From a virus, in the IMG/VR virus record IMGVR_UViG_3300021961_000819, positions 1-20,070 of that record: a stretch of 20,070 bases of DNA. The stretch is one strand, 5' to 3'. The position numbers and the translations under genes were made by a program. Each line of letters begins with the position of its first letter. Within the stretch, counting starts at the first letter, position 1. Of the stretch, positions 9,101-16,271 are shown in pieces. The notes beneath the pieces are model-generated. The model did no database searches. It was not told the DNA's origin and was given only the letters and a program-made list of their open reading frames with translations.

Positions 9101-10916
9101 ATAAAGTGTTATCTATTGGAGTATTGCTTACGTTAACTAGTCTTATCTTATCAACCGGTTCATAATCTGGTCCAAAATGTGGACCTGTCTCATTAGTTAC
9201 TAGTTCCTGTAAAGTTTGTGTTGTTAAAAATTCTTGAAGTTCTGTTAGTAGGTACTCCGGGTAACCGTCTCTATCGACACCGCCAAATTCTCTAATACGT
9301 AAAAAATTTGAAGGAATTCCAAAACAGGTAATTAAAGCTCTCAAACCTCGTTCAGTTCCTTTTGTCTTGAGAAGGTACGGAAGGTTATGATAAATTCTCT
9401 TATAAGTCTCTAGTAGTACTTCTTTGTCCGGAGTCGGTTCGTTAGAAGCAGTTACAAATGTAGTAATTTGCTCTGACCCGCTATCGTACCACTCCCCTAA
9501 CAAGAGTGAGGATAAATTAGCAACAGAAAAATTCGAAGAATATAACTTAACTCCAAAACCTTGTAATGTTTTAGCGATTAAATCTTTAGATAAGCCGTAG
9601 TTTAGTCGATTATCTCCATTGTACTTATTCGTAATATCCTTTGCATACAACCACAGTTCGTCAAAATGCTGTCCTACCATGTTGATAAACAAGGAATAGG
9701 GAGCATTAGCGTCATTCTGCCGTATAAATTCCGGGATTGTATATTCCAAACCGCTTTCGTTTAGTTCATCGTATAGGGATGCAGATGCATACTGCTCAGA
9801 ATACCATGTGTCAACAGCTATATTACTGGAAGTAGTATTTAAGTATGGACGTGTTGATGTAGTTTTTGGCCAAGTAATACTTGAGCTTTCATAATACAGG
9901 TAACGTTCATATCCATCAAATTTAGATACAACTCCCTTAATTAAATTATCGTAGTACTGATTGCTGCTATTTACTACAGTACTTGCATTTGCAATACTGC
10001 CAGCAGATTGTTTTTCAAATTCGTACTGCTGTATTAACTCTACTTTGTACTTGAAGTTAGCTAACCGCTCTTTAGCAGATGAAAAATGTACAAAATTTGC
10101 AAACTCAGTGTAATCTACGTTAATACCGATACCGGTTCCGTTTACATCGGAAAAGATTTTATTTACCGATCCTGTAACCGGATACGAAAATAATTCTGTG
10201 TAGTCAAAATACTCTGTAGAAACGGTACTTTGATCTTCTAACTCGATACTGAAGTTTGGCCCTTTAATAAAAGGTACTGTGATTTCATCTTCTACGACAG
10301 TGCTTGTAATTACATATTCGATCGGTTGAGCAATCTGTTCTTCGAAAGATACGGGGGTGTTTAGAGTTATAGTAACAGCTAATGGCTGGTCTAGCTTTAA
10401 AATAATATTACCTTCGTATAAACTAACGTTAACAACTTGCTCTAAAAGAACTCCGTTTGCTATAAGTCTGAGGTCTACTACATAAGTAGTGTTAGTTATA
10501 AGTCTTGTTAATATATCGTAGGCTTGAGTTGTAACTAATGTATTAAAAGTACTTAGTCGTACCTCTGTTCTATCTGTAGAGATTTCAGATATATAAAAAT
10601 TACCGGGGAGTGCAGTAGGACGTAAAAATTCGTACCGTACTGTCGTTGGAGTGATTTCTAACTGTTCTGTGAGAATCAACGAGTCTAATCCGTCAGATAA
10701 TGGATCAAGTTCCACGATATTCGGTTGAATAGTGGTAACGAGTATTCTGTTAGACTGACGTACTGGTATTCCAAACTCTAGTACGGTTGTACGGAGTATG
10801 TCTTGCGTATTATCTCCTTCTACATTTAGAGTAACTTTTTGCAAGATGTCTACACCTGCTCCGGCGAAATCGTATTCTGCAGGAATTCCGTTTACGTTAT
10901 ATAATACTTGCGACAT
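6111..10916 (-). CDS. Large baseplate protein (1601 aa), gp7-position, with tail-protein-I-like region
   Basis: The largest protein of the window. The ATG overlaps the preceding TAA as TAATG. Residues about 1-260 are beta-rich repeats of strand-forming Val/Thr/Ile stretches. Residues about 390-550 are helical and include NLPYLLKTKGTERGLRAL followed by CFGIPSNFLRIREFGG, the arrangement seen in P2 gpI-type and related baseplate proteins. Residues about 685-730 contain KFYDNQLFKMIKDFVPAR and IIIKPHLLERSKYP, also recurrent in tail modules. Residues about 1262-1336 are a very hydrophobic Gly/Ala-rich stretch of GAGAGALVG type with two or three possible membrane-length segments. The last ~250 residues return to beta-rich sequence. 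In T4 the gene after wedge protein 6 is gene 7 (1032 aa), so a wedge role is plausible, but homology to gp7 cannot be shown by eye. The hydrophobic insert is unusual for a baseplate protein. It could be a membrane-active segment or a glycine-zipper packing module. Confidence 0.7.
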   Translation of the reverse strand: MSQVLYNVNGIPAEYDFAGAGVDILQKVTLNVEGDNTQDILRTTVLEFGIPVRQSNRILVTTIQPNIVELDPLSDGLDSLILTEQLEITPTTVRYEFLRPTALPGNFYISEISTDRTEVRLSTFNTLVTTQAYDILTRLITNTTYVVDLRLIANGVLLEQVVNVSLYEGNIILKLDQPLAVTITLNTPVSFEEQIAQPIEYVITSTVVEDEITVPFIKGPNFSIELEDQSTVSTEYFDYTELFSYPVTGSVNKIFSDVNGTGIGINVDYTEFANFVHFSSAKERLANFKYKVELIQQYEFEKQSAGSIANASTVVNSSNQYYDNLIKGVVSKFDGYERYLYYESSSITWPKTTSTRPYLNTTSSNIAVDTWYSEQYASASLYDELNESGLEYTIPEFIRQNDANAPYSLFINMVGQHFDELWLYAKDITNKYNGDNRLNYGLSKDLIAKTLQGFGVKLYSSNFSVANLSSLLLGEWYDSGSEQITTFVTASNEPTPDKEVLLETYKRIYHNLPYLLKTKGTERGLRALITCFGIPSNFLRIREFGGVDRDGYPEYLLTELQEFLTTQTLQELVTNETGPHFGPDYEPVDKIRLVNVSNTPIDNTLSNHITVYKEDDKYTQDSHLLEVGFSPTYAVNEYIQNNITGSYNIDNYIGDPRDARSRKYYDLLPVASSVVGGLERYDIYDFVRLIKFYDNQLFKMIKDFVPARAVTDSGIIIKPHLLERSKYPVPGFDGTRTEYTASIETATLVGSDGGVFGDLSTAYSQSNISPLGIVNNYVSTEQAKYNGELQGTLLTVTTGELNEQNPFKEIVHPVVSYNTVYSYIGVGENNYIYGYPLSAGDISILWNEGKGGSYFATHIKIQLSPATGSLNFEDSFRQGVDTITIGSTTYYVLGTTLLGSIALITLQPNTTDLGFSPNPALLPITQSISNAQVTVSPYIPGKFNNNDYNALLNNAVVSTNSAKVQQVDYSSGVLTPHNIDALRSGSAQPADLQEYVYNSNGFISSRYVGKQLRGTEFNLYYPGDVSYGKTPVAENKSTYFTYFNEVTDASPVVKEHLDVDIRYLVDDQGTYLDVLPESEEFLLLQQTFKDGGKSKISLDNPKYLGFNMTSVNGEHKVLKTGKKAEPIVYSHSSSFSGNSTGSIQFGDDPNVNDYRGRYVRATNQTPTYTKDDTGYVVLFDQQVSQGADGSYNTTTGEYSIGVTSVFDIFFNVTVLFDSLDNKNLFDSTEDLEIIVEYNAGSGWSQLQHNIVDLQGTTELKRPSIAGSSALIGAGAGALVGIGTTATATALGAFGFLGSATALFGAAAIGAPVLLVLGSAGLIAGALIGSGTGALIRPRLVGDPYEFKVQTASSDNLVQIVALPYYRTSGAPVPLQSGDKIRVRFFSKEGDFEIKSNSKLEILQAVTPVTAWDRSYWIAGSNPWITLGAGAALENGSKYLFSRAANIAEIYGSKQYSTGSADNDYPIVQVPFIVKPGDQIRFLNDEKYTYNIVRVKEPGQIGLYPKQGGGTFVNSGSLVLELDTPLRPFLTGSFNLFGGDWDNPIDSFLIRTFVNDPKNVIVSGVKPSGSTSGGILQPEFLTDTTQATLKRILPNLRRDLLG

Positions 10917-11254
10917 TACTTACTTAGTTGTGCTGATAGTTCTTGTATTTCTTCGTTTGCTTGAAGAAGTCTTTGGCGTAGGTCTGCAATTTCTGCTGTT
11001 AGCGGTGCAAGAGCAGCTGAATTATCTACCTGGTATATTTTGGAGCTCTGATTTACTAGGTATTCATGTGAGTTTATACTCCCGTAAACAGGTATTTCTA
11101 GGTATAACTTGTCGTAGAGTCTAAACAACTCTTCAACCGTCTCAGTAGGTGCTTGTGTTACAGGAGGTACAAAGTACTTAAAAGAAGTATCAACTACCTG
11201 TTTGTACTCTTTCGAGTTTACTCCTTGTTTTACTAGCTCTACTCGCTCAGCCAT
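10916..11254 (-). CDS. Small baseplate-associated protein with C-terminal coiled coil
   Basis: A 112-aa protein. Residues 1-35 hold SFKYFVPP. Residues 38-70 contain TVEELFRLYDKLYLEIP followed by GSINSHEYLVNQSS, a recognisable conserved patch in small tail-module proteins of marine T4-like phages. Residues about 82-110 form a heptad-rich coiled coil (LAPLTAEIADLRQRLLQANEEI). The start overlaps the end of the upstream 381-aa gene by 8 bases, and its TAA overlaps the next ATG, so it is translated in a tight three-gene chain. No function is known. The coiled coil and position suggest an oligomeric linker of the wedge. Confidence 0.62.
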   Translation of the reverse strand: MAERVELVKQGVNSKEYKQVVDTSFKYFVPPVTQAPTETVEELFRLYDKLYLEIPVYGSINSHEYLVNQSSKIYQVDNSAALAPLTAEIADLRQRLLQANEEIQELSAQLSK

Positions 11255-12392
11255 TACGTACTACTTTAAAAATATTTGAACTATCGTAGACAGTTGTTGT
11301 ACCGTCTATTTCGCTCTTAATTAAGATACGGTAATAACGCTCTGGCTGAAGTCCGTTCATATAGATGTCAAAGTAGTTACCTGTGTTATCTGCGTTAAGC
11401 TTTGTGTAAACGTTGTCAAAATCTATAACCATCTCTTCTGTGTTTTCGTCACGAAGCCCCCAATACGCAGATTGAGGAAGTACATAGTTTGTAAGGTACG
11501 AGGATCCGGTTGTAAAAGTTCTTACAGGATATTGAGGACGTACATTCAATCTAAATCTCTGCTTACCTTCGTCTGTATACACTCCTTTGTTATTAGCAAT
11601 AGTAATAACAATGTTGTCGTTTGATACTTGATCCAATCCAGTACTCCTACTGTAATTGTCCCACTTAAATTCTAAACAGGGAGGGTAGATAGTGTGGGTA
11701 TTCGCAGAATAGTACTTTAAAAAAATATTCCTATCAGTCTGAAATTCTAAACTGCTTGTAAGTTTTAGAAGAAATCCATTGTTAGGTATTCCGTATAGAG
11801 TCTGCCCTATAGAGTGTGAGTAGTGTAGCTTCACAGACTTAGTTACGTCTATATCTAAGTCGTGAGTAGAGTTGACACTGTGAAATTGAGAGTGGTACAA
11901 ATTAATACCTCCGGATCCAGTGTACCAAGTACCTCCTACAACATCTGCACTAGCTGAGTAAGATGCGGTTGTGTTTGGTGCTAGCGGACTAGTCCAGTAT
12001 TCTGAAGGGTTTGCGTAGATCCAGTTTACTCCATCTGTTGCGTATGGAATATCTCCGAACCTACCTGTTCCTCTAGACCAGTCGTCGTATACCGGTAATG
12101 CTTCTACGGTGTACTCTACCGGTGCTTCGTTACCGTCGGCTAAATAGGCTTTTAGTGAAGCAGAAAAGTTTAAAAAGTTCTGACCTAGTGTGGCGAGTGA
12201 CGCTGAAATTTCACCCTGTATTAAGCTTTTCTGTTCTTGAGTATTAAACGCTATCAAAGTTCGAGCAACATAGCTAGTATCTCCTACGTAATAAGAGTCT
12301 ACTTCCATAATCTCATCTAATCCTGTGTTAAATAACGGATACCTGGAGTAGAGAGTAGCTGTTTTGTCTGGGAAAATTCTGTAGATCGCCAT
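11247..12392 (-). CDS. Baseplate-region protein with DNRLRE/CBM-like beta domain
   Basis: A 381-aa protein. Residues about 5-245 follow the layout of DNRLRE-type beta-sandwich modules: an opening KTATLYSRYPLFNTGLDEIMEV strand pair (aa 10-31), an ISASLATL...FSASLKAYLAD hydrophobic pair (aa 62-85), YTVEALPVYDDWSRGTG (aa 94-110) with the typical W, then DLDIDVTKSVKLHY (aa 178-191), NNGFLLKL (aa 204-211) and a final SANTHTIYPPCLEFKW (aa 229-244). Bacterial relatives are attached to surface or carbohydrate-active proteins. Residues 255-381 look like a second beta domain resembling a fibronectin fold, with NGLQPERYYRILIKSE near the end. The role is probably structural or adhesive on the virion. The start is 17 bases after gp6-like and the gap carries GTATTTAT. 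The fold assignment is by pattern only. Confidence 0.6.
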   Translation of the reverse strand: MAIYRIFPDKTATLYSRYPLFNTGLDEIMEVDSYYVGDTSYVARTLIAFNTQEQKSLIQGEISASLATLGQNFLNFSASLKAYLADGNEAPVEYTVEALPVYDDWSRGTGRFGDIPYATDGVNWIYANPSEYWTSPLAPNTTASYSASADVVGGTWYTGSGGINLYHSQFHSVNSTHDLDIDVTKSVKLHYSHSIGQTLYGIPNNGFLLKLTSSLEFQTDRNIFLKYYSANTHTIYPPCLEFKWDNYSRSTGLDQVSNDNIVITIANNKGVYTDEGKQRFRLNVRPQYPVRTFTTGSSYLTNYVLPQSAYWGLRDENTEEMVIDFDNVYTKLNADNTGNYFDIYMNGLQPERYYRILIKSEIDGTTTVYDSSNIFKVVRNG

Positions 12393-12400
12393 AGTCTATT

Positions 12401-12408
12401 ATAAATAC
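12401..12408 (-). promoter_or_regulatory. GTATTTAT octamer before the DNRLRE-like gene
   Basis: The sense strand reads AAGGTATTTATAATAGACTATG; the octamer ends 8 bases before the start. It occupies half of the 17-base gap after the gp6-like stop codon. It differs from the other four copies in having G in the first position. On the opposite strand it is TATAAATAC, a perfect match to the first nine bases of the T4 late consensus. Confidence 0.45.
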
Positions 12409-12409
12409 C

Positions 12410-14248
12410 TTAAAGAGAAGTTATGCGACCTTCAATATCTGTGTTAGGATACTTAAGTTCAAAAATACATGGATCGTAAGAAGGGTACACAACATTACTA
12501 CGTGTTGCACTTTTAATATCGTAGGCGTAAGATGTATATCCAGTTCCGTATTTGTTTGTAATTTCAATATTTTTAACTGTCTGCACTCCTTTTACCTTGT
12601 CCAGTAAAGTGTAGAGTTTAGATATATTAATGGGCTGATTTATGCTCCATTTACTGATTTGAAAATAATCTTGTAAAGCTTCTGTACATTTCACTAATAC
12701 ATCTCTTCCGGTCGCAGAAGGTCTTAGTATAATTTCATACTTAATACCAATGTTAACAATAAAGGCGTCTTTAATATTAACTGCATCGGTTAACATTCTA
12801 TACTGGGAAAGATATCTTTTTAGATTCTCTTTAAGTACCGGGGTTGCAGTCGTTAAGTTCCCTTGATTATTATAAGCTAATATGAACATCGATAAAGATA
12901 ATGGATTGCTATCTACTATATTATCAGAGGCTGATTTTACAGATCTAAGTTGATCTTGAGTTACAAATACCTTAGCTACAGATCCAAATTTAGACGGCAT
13001 TGCTAGAGCACGTACAGTATAGTCCTCTCGTGTAACTGTTCTTAGTTGCTCATTAAAAGCTCTCAAAGAGTTTTGGCGTAGCTCTTCTACTGTATCCCCG
13101 TCTTTACCTCCTGTTGCTGGGTTTGTGTTATCTACTCTAAATGTGTTTTCAAATCCTGTAGCGCTAGGAACTCGGGGAGCTCTAACCGCATTAACTACAG
13201 TTGTAATAGTATTTGCAGGTACGTTTGAACTAACTCCGCCTCCTACTAGGTACCTAATTGTTAAAGTAGTATTTACGGGAGATACTCCGTATGCTCCAGT
13301 AAACATAAAGTTAGAAGGATCGTATGCTTTGTCAATCTTGGAAATACCAATAGTCTGATCTCCTAAACCTACGTTGGTCGGATCAGGTGTAATTAAAGTA
13401 TCATCTTGTCCATCCTGACCTGCTCCGAATTGAACCTGTAGTACTCCGTTTGAAGTAAATCTAGTAACAAATCGGCGAGGTGTTTTTTGAAGTTGTAACA
13501 AATATGGAGCGTCATTACGGTCCGGACCTGTGTTTACAACTTCTTGAAAGACTGTATCTTGAGCAAGATAAGGAACTTCGGTCCAAGTATTATTATTACT
13601 ATCTACAATGTCCAATACTCCTAAAATATCCGTATCGGCTATAGTTAAAGTTCTAAATCTTTCAAAAGTATCAATCGTTACGTTGATTGTTCTAATTTCT
13701 GCTGAAATTGCTTCTGCTTGTTTCTTAAGAAGGAAAATACTTGGATTACCTAATAAAGTCTCTAAGACTGTTACTTCTGTGGGATCATATGAACTTGAAT
13801 AGCTAAAATCGATTTTATCCTGTATTAGGAACTGAGCTATTGGGTTTGTATTACTCTGAACTACTGCGTTATTATCAACTGTAAGCGCATAATCGTAGTT
13901 GGGTACGTATTCTGTTCCAGACAGTATGGCAGGTACTTGTTGGTATATATCTAATGTAACAGAAGCTGCAGTACTTAACTTGGGACGGTATCCCATCATA
14001 TAAGCTAAACTGTATAGATTTCCTGGCTCTTGAGCGTATTGGAGAAAGGTTTCCTGTAGCTGTATATCTTGGTAAAAGGATAAAACATCTCCTACATAAG
14101 ATGCCATCTCCATAAACATAACTCCAGGAGATGTTGGGGAGAAATCATTGTAAGTATCTGGAAAGTAGTTTTTTGCGTAATCGATTAACTGTTGCCTGAA
14201 ATCAGCAAATGTTTTATCTGAATACTGTATTTCTCGCTGCTGGGCCAT
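12410..14248 (-). CDS. 6: Baseplate wedge protein gp6-like (J-like family)
   Basis: A 612-aa homologue of T4 baseplate wedge protein gp6 (660 aa), which with gp25 and gp53 forms the inner ring that clamps the hub and starts sheath contraction. The N-terminus carries YSDKTFADFRQQLIDYAKNYFP, then NDFSPTSPGVMFMEMASYVGD and SFYQDIQLQETFL (aa 34-70), the characteristic opening of this group. Around residues 375-425, GGKDGDTVEELRQNSLRAF followed by TREDYTVRALAMPSKFGSVAKVFV matches the conserved core of the gpJ/gp6 baseplate family. The C-terminal ~110 residues include VNIGIKYEIILRPSATGRDV and the helical segment after it, as in gpJ-like proteins. Its ATG overlaps the stop of gp25-like as TAATG, the same order (25 then 6) as in T4. 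Evidence is good; the exact domain boundaries are approximate. Confidence 0.88.
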   Translation of the reverse strand: MAQQREIQYSDKTFADFRQQLIDYAKNYFPDTYNDFSPTSPGVMFMEMASYVGDVLSFYQDIQLQETFLQYAQEPGNLYSLAYMMGYRPKLSTAASVTLDIYQQVPAILSGTEYVPNYDYALTVDNNAVVQSNTNPIAQFLIQDKIDFSYSSSYDPTEVTVLETLLGNPSIFLLKKQAEAISAEIRTINVTIDTFERFRTLTIADTDILGVLDIVDSNNNTWTEVPYLAQDTVFQEVVNTGPDRNDAPYLLQLQKTPRRFVTRFTSNGVLQVQFGAGQDGQDDTLITPDPTNVGLGDQTIGISKIDKAYDPSNFMFTGAYGVSPVNTTLTIRYLVGGGVSSNVPANTITTVVNAVRAPRVPSATGFENTFRVDNTNPATGGKDGDTVEELRQNSLRAFNEQLRTVTREDYTVRALAMPSKFGSVAKVFVTQDQLRSVKSASDNIVDSNPLSLSMFILAYNNQGNLTTATPVLKENLKRYLSQYRMLTDAVNIKDAFIVNIGIKYEIILRPSATGRDVLVKCTEALQDYFQISKWSINQPINISKLYTLLDKVKGVQTVKNIEITNKYGTGYTSYAYDIKSATRSNVVYPSYDPCIFELKYPNTDIEGRITSL

Positions 14249-14658
14249 TATTGTTCAAAGTTTATTGAGATTTCATCTACTATATTAGTCTGTGTAACAG
14301 TGTAGTCGAGTTTAAAATTTATGAGATTACTATCCGGGGTGCTTTTTAAAGTAAGCTGTTTAATTACAACTTGTGGAAAATATAATCTTAAGTCTGCTTC
14401 TATATTAAGTTTTGCTTCCTCTAACGTTACGTCGTTTATACCTTCGAATAAAAAGTTTCTAATACCGGATCCAAAATCTACATTCAGTACTCTTTCATTT
14501 TTTCCAGTTAGAAAAAAATTCAGCAAATTACTCCTTACTGCATCCTTAGTGGTATACGTTGAATTAAATACCGCAGATCCTTGAAAAGGTATAGCAACAC
14601 CTACAGCTTTTCTAGGCTGTAAATCTAACGGATTAATTCTTTGTACCTTATAAGCCAT
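14248..14658 (-). CDS. 25: Baseplate wedge protein gp25-like
   Basis: A 136-aa protein in the size range of T4 gp25 (132 aa). It is a lysozyme-fold-like (GPW/gp25 family) wedge subunit that nucleates sheath polymerisation and binds gp6. The middle holds the family signature: FLTGKNERVLNVDFGSGIRNFLFEG (aa 49-73), including the E55-R56 pair where other members have an EPR-type motif and the DFGSG turn. Then follow two helices, NDVTLEEAKLNIEADLRLYFP (aa 75-95), and the terminal strands ending NFKLDYTVTQ...ISINFE. The N-terminal 45 residues have the usual extended basic start. Its ATG is inside the last codons of the 137-aa gene (11-base overlap), and its TAA overlaps the gp6-like start. This tight order is what is expected of the baseplate operon. 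Confidence 0.88.
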   Translation of the reverse strand: MAYKVQRINPLDLQPRKAVGVAIPFQGSAVFNSTYTTKDAVRSNLLNFFLTGKNERVLNVDFGSGIRNFLFEGINDVTLEEAKLNIEADLRLYFPQVVIKQLTLKSTPDSNLINFKLDYTVTQTNIVDEISINFEQ

Positions 14659-15061
14659 GTTTCTTCTTATCTGCTAAATTTACAATTGCAGAGGCTTTAT
14701 TAACAAAGCTTAGTTGAGAGATATCTATTCCTGCTTTAGGTGCTGCTGCTACTGCCTGTGCTACCGCTCTTGGATCATCAGAAACCGGCTTATGTGATTG
14801 TTTAGGCATGAAAGCGCTTCTGTCAAACATCTGAGCCATATTAGACGTAGCTGTTCCCATACTACGGTAGTCTTCTGAAGTCATAGATCGACTGGTCATG
14901 TTTAGAGCTTCCATGAGTGGGTTACGGCCTGTAAATTGTACCGGTTCTGATTTTGATACGGGCGGCTGGGGAGGAGTGTCTTTTTTTGCTTCAGAGAGCT
15001 CTTCTCTAATAGCTTCTCTTACAGCTTCTTTGATCAAAGTTTTAAATTCAATAGCTTTCAT
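14648..15061 (-). CDS. Small virion-module protein, 137 aa
   Basis: A hydrophilic 137-aa protein of unknown function. Residues 1-26 form an amphipathic helix with alternating Lys, Arg and Glu (IKEAVREAIREELSEAKK), followed by a Pro/Ser/Lys-rich linker (aa 27-45), an NPLMEALNMTSRSMTSEDYRS patch (aa 47-67), and an Ala/Val-rich C-terminal third ending LADKKKHGL. Such short helical proteins next to gp25 and gp5 occur in other phages of this type and may act as linkers or assembly factors. The start is the ATG at 15061, only 4 bases after a CTATTTAT octamer, in a 14-base gap. It overlaps the gp25-like gene by 11 bases. No enzymatic motif is present. Confidence 0.55.
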   Translation of the reverse strand: MKAIEFKTLIKEAVREAIREELSEAKKDTPPQPPVSKSEPVQFTGRNPLMEALNMTSRSMTSEDYRSMGTATSNMAQMFDRSAFMPKQSHKPVSDDPRAVAQAVAAAPKAGIDISQLSFVNKASAIVNLADKKKHGL

Positions 15062-15065
15062 AATA

Positions 15066-15073
15066 ATAAATAG
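15066..15073 (-). promoter_or_regulatory. CTATTTAT octamer before the 137-aa gene
   Basis: The sense strand reads AATCTATTTATTATTATG: the octamer ends only 4 bases before the ATG and no alternative start is nearby (the next Met is about residue 50). A promoter -10 at this site in the sense direction would begin transcription at or inside the start codon, so this copy argues against a simple sense promoter. Confidence 0.45.
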
Positions 15074-15075
15074 AT

Positions 15076-16269
15076 TTAACCCAGTTGGTTGTCAATTCTA
15101 AATTTAAGTTCATCAATAAGTATTTGAGTATCTGCACTAAAAGAAGGTACACCTTCTAAAACAACTATACCTTGCCTATCTAAAGCAACTGCGTACCTAC
15201 GGGGTGCAAGCTGAGATTCCCCAATGACTGTTCTTATCTCGAATCTAAATCCGCGGTAAGTAGTTCCTTCTCCAGCTGTAAAAGATCTAGGGATTAATCT
15301 TGAAGTTATTTCAGGAGTAAGAGCGTTATCAGGGAGGCAAGTTAAGAGTAGCTGTTCAATAACCTGTACTAGTGCATAAACAACATCTAAAGTGGTATCT
15401 ATGTACGTTACCGATTTACTAGCAGAGCATAGTCTATCGTCTAAGGCTGCTACCCTTTCTTCGTACCTTGAAACGATTTTATCTAGTAAACGATTAGCAT
15501 TAATAAGAGGAGGGGTAGCAGCGATTCCGACTCCGGAAGCAGTTGCTGCTAATATAGCCGCATCGTTAGTCTTTACTGTAATTTTTAAAGACTGTAAAGA
15601 TATATTTAACGCATTAACTATAGCAGATGCAACATTAATTGCTTGCTTGAACTGTTCAAAAACTCTAGTAAATGTATTTAGAAATACTATTACGTTTTGC
15701 ACAATTTTAATTAACCTTTCTACTACTTCTTCGGGAGGACATTTTAACCTGTCCAAAATAAAAGTTGTTATTGCGTCTCTTACAAGTACTTCTACTTCAC
15801 TAACTCCTTGCTGTAGCAGAGCCTCCTCAACTTCTGAGGCTTGTTGAGGTAGTAGTACTGGTGGTCTTCCTCCTCGGTCTCTAATATAAGCTCCTGTGTT
15901 GTTAGGAAAATTTATTCCAACTAAAGGACTTGTCCAGCTTATAATCTCTTGAAAGTCTTTATCAGTTAGTGCTGCAGCACCTTCTTTTAAGTAACGTAGT
16001 ATGTGCGGAGGAAAGCCTTTTTTGGAGAGTATATATTCTATAGCGACTATAGACTGTGTCTGAGTTAGTCTCTTAAAAAATTCCTCGTCTAAATCTGTAC
16101 AGGGGTTAAAGTTTTCAAATCCATATTGAGAAAAAATCTCAGAAGCTTGTGTACACAGCTTAGCTCTAACTTCTACTACACGCTCAATAGCAGCCACAGT
16201 TAGTACCTGTATAAGATCTCGGCCATCACAAGGCTGTATCTGCTGAAACTGTTCGGTTAGTGTTGGCAT
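15076..16269 (-). CDS. Baseplate/tail protein, 397 aa, helical core and conserved C-terminal domain
   Basis: A 397-aa protein between the gp5-like spike and gp25-like genes. Residues 1-115 are mostly helical with Cys14, Cys39 and Cys57. Residues 140-310 are a long run of amphipathic helices, including LIKIVQNVIVFLNTFTRVFEQF (aa 186-207). A Gly/Ala stretch AAILAATASGVGIAATPP (aa 237-254) occurs in the middle. The last 60 residues form a separate beta-type domain, YRGFRFEIRTV followed by RRYAVALDRQGIVVLEGVPSFS and ILIDELKFRID. I recognise that kind of C-terminus from other large tail-module proteins of T4-like marine phages, but cannot name a function. The start lies 2 bases after the spike stop. 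By position it could be a hub, tail-tube initiator or inner wedge component. Confidence 0.6.
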   Translation of the reverse strand: MPTLTEQFQQIQPCDGRDLIQVLTVAAIERVVEVRAKLCTQASEIFSQYGFENFNPCTDLDEEFFKRLTQTQSIVAIEYILSKKGFPPHILRYLKEGAAALTDKDFQEIISWTSPLVGINFPNNTGAYIRDRGGRPPVLLPQQASEVEEALLQQGVSEVEVLVRDAITTFILDRLKCPPEEVVERLIKIVQNVIVFLNTFTRVFEQFKQAINVASAIVNALNISLQSLKITVKTNDAAILAATASGVGIAATPPLINANRLLDKIVSRYEERVAALDDRLCSASKSVTYIDTTLDVVYALVQVIEQLLLTCLPDNALTPEITSRLIPRSFTAGEGTTYRGFRFEIRTVIGESQLAPRRYAVALDRQGIVVLEGVPSFSADTQILIDELKFRIDNQLG

Positions 16270-16271
16270 AG

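Noticed and set aside
6111-10916. Firm naming of the 1601-aa protein as T4 gp7
   Set aside because: Position after gp6 is suggestive, but length and visible motifs differ and homology cannot be shown without a profile search.
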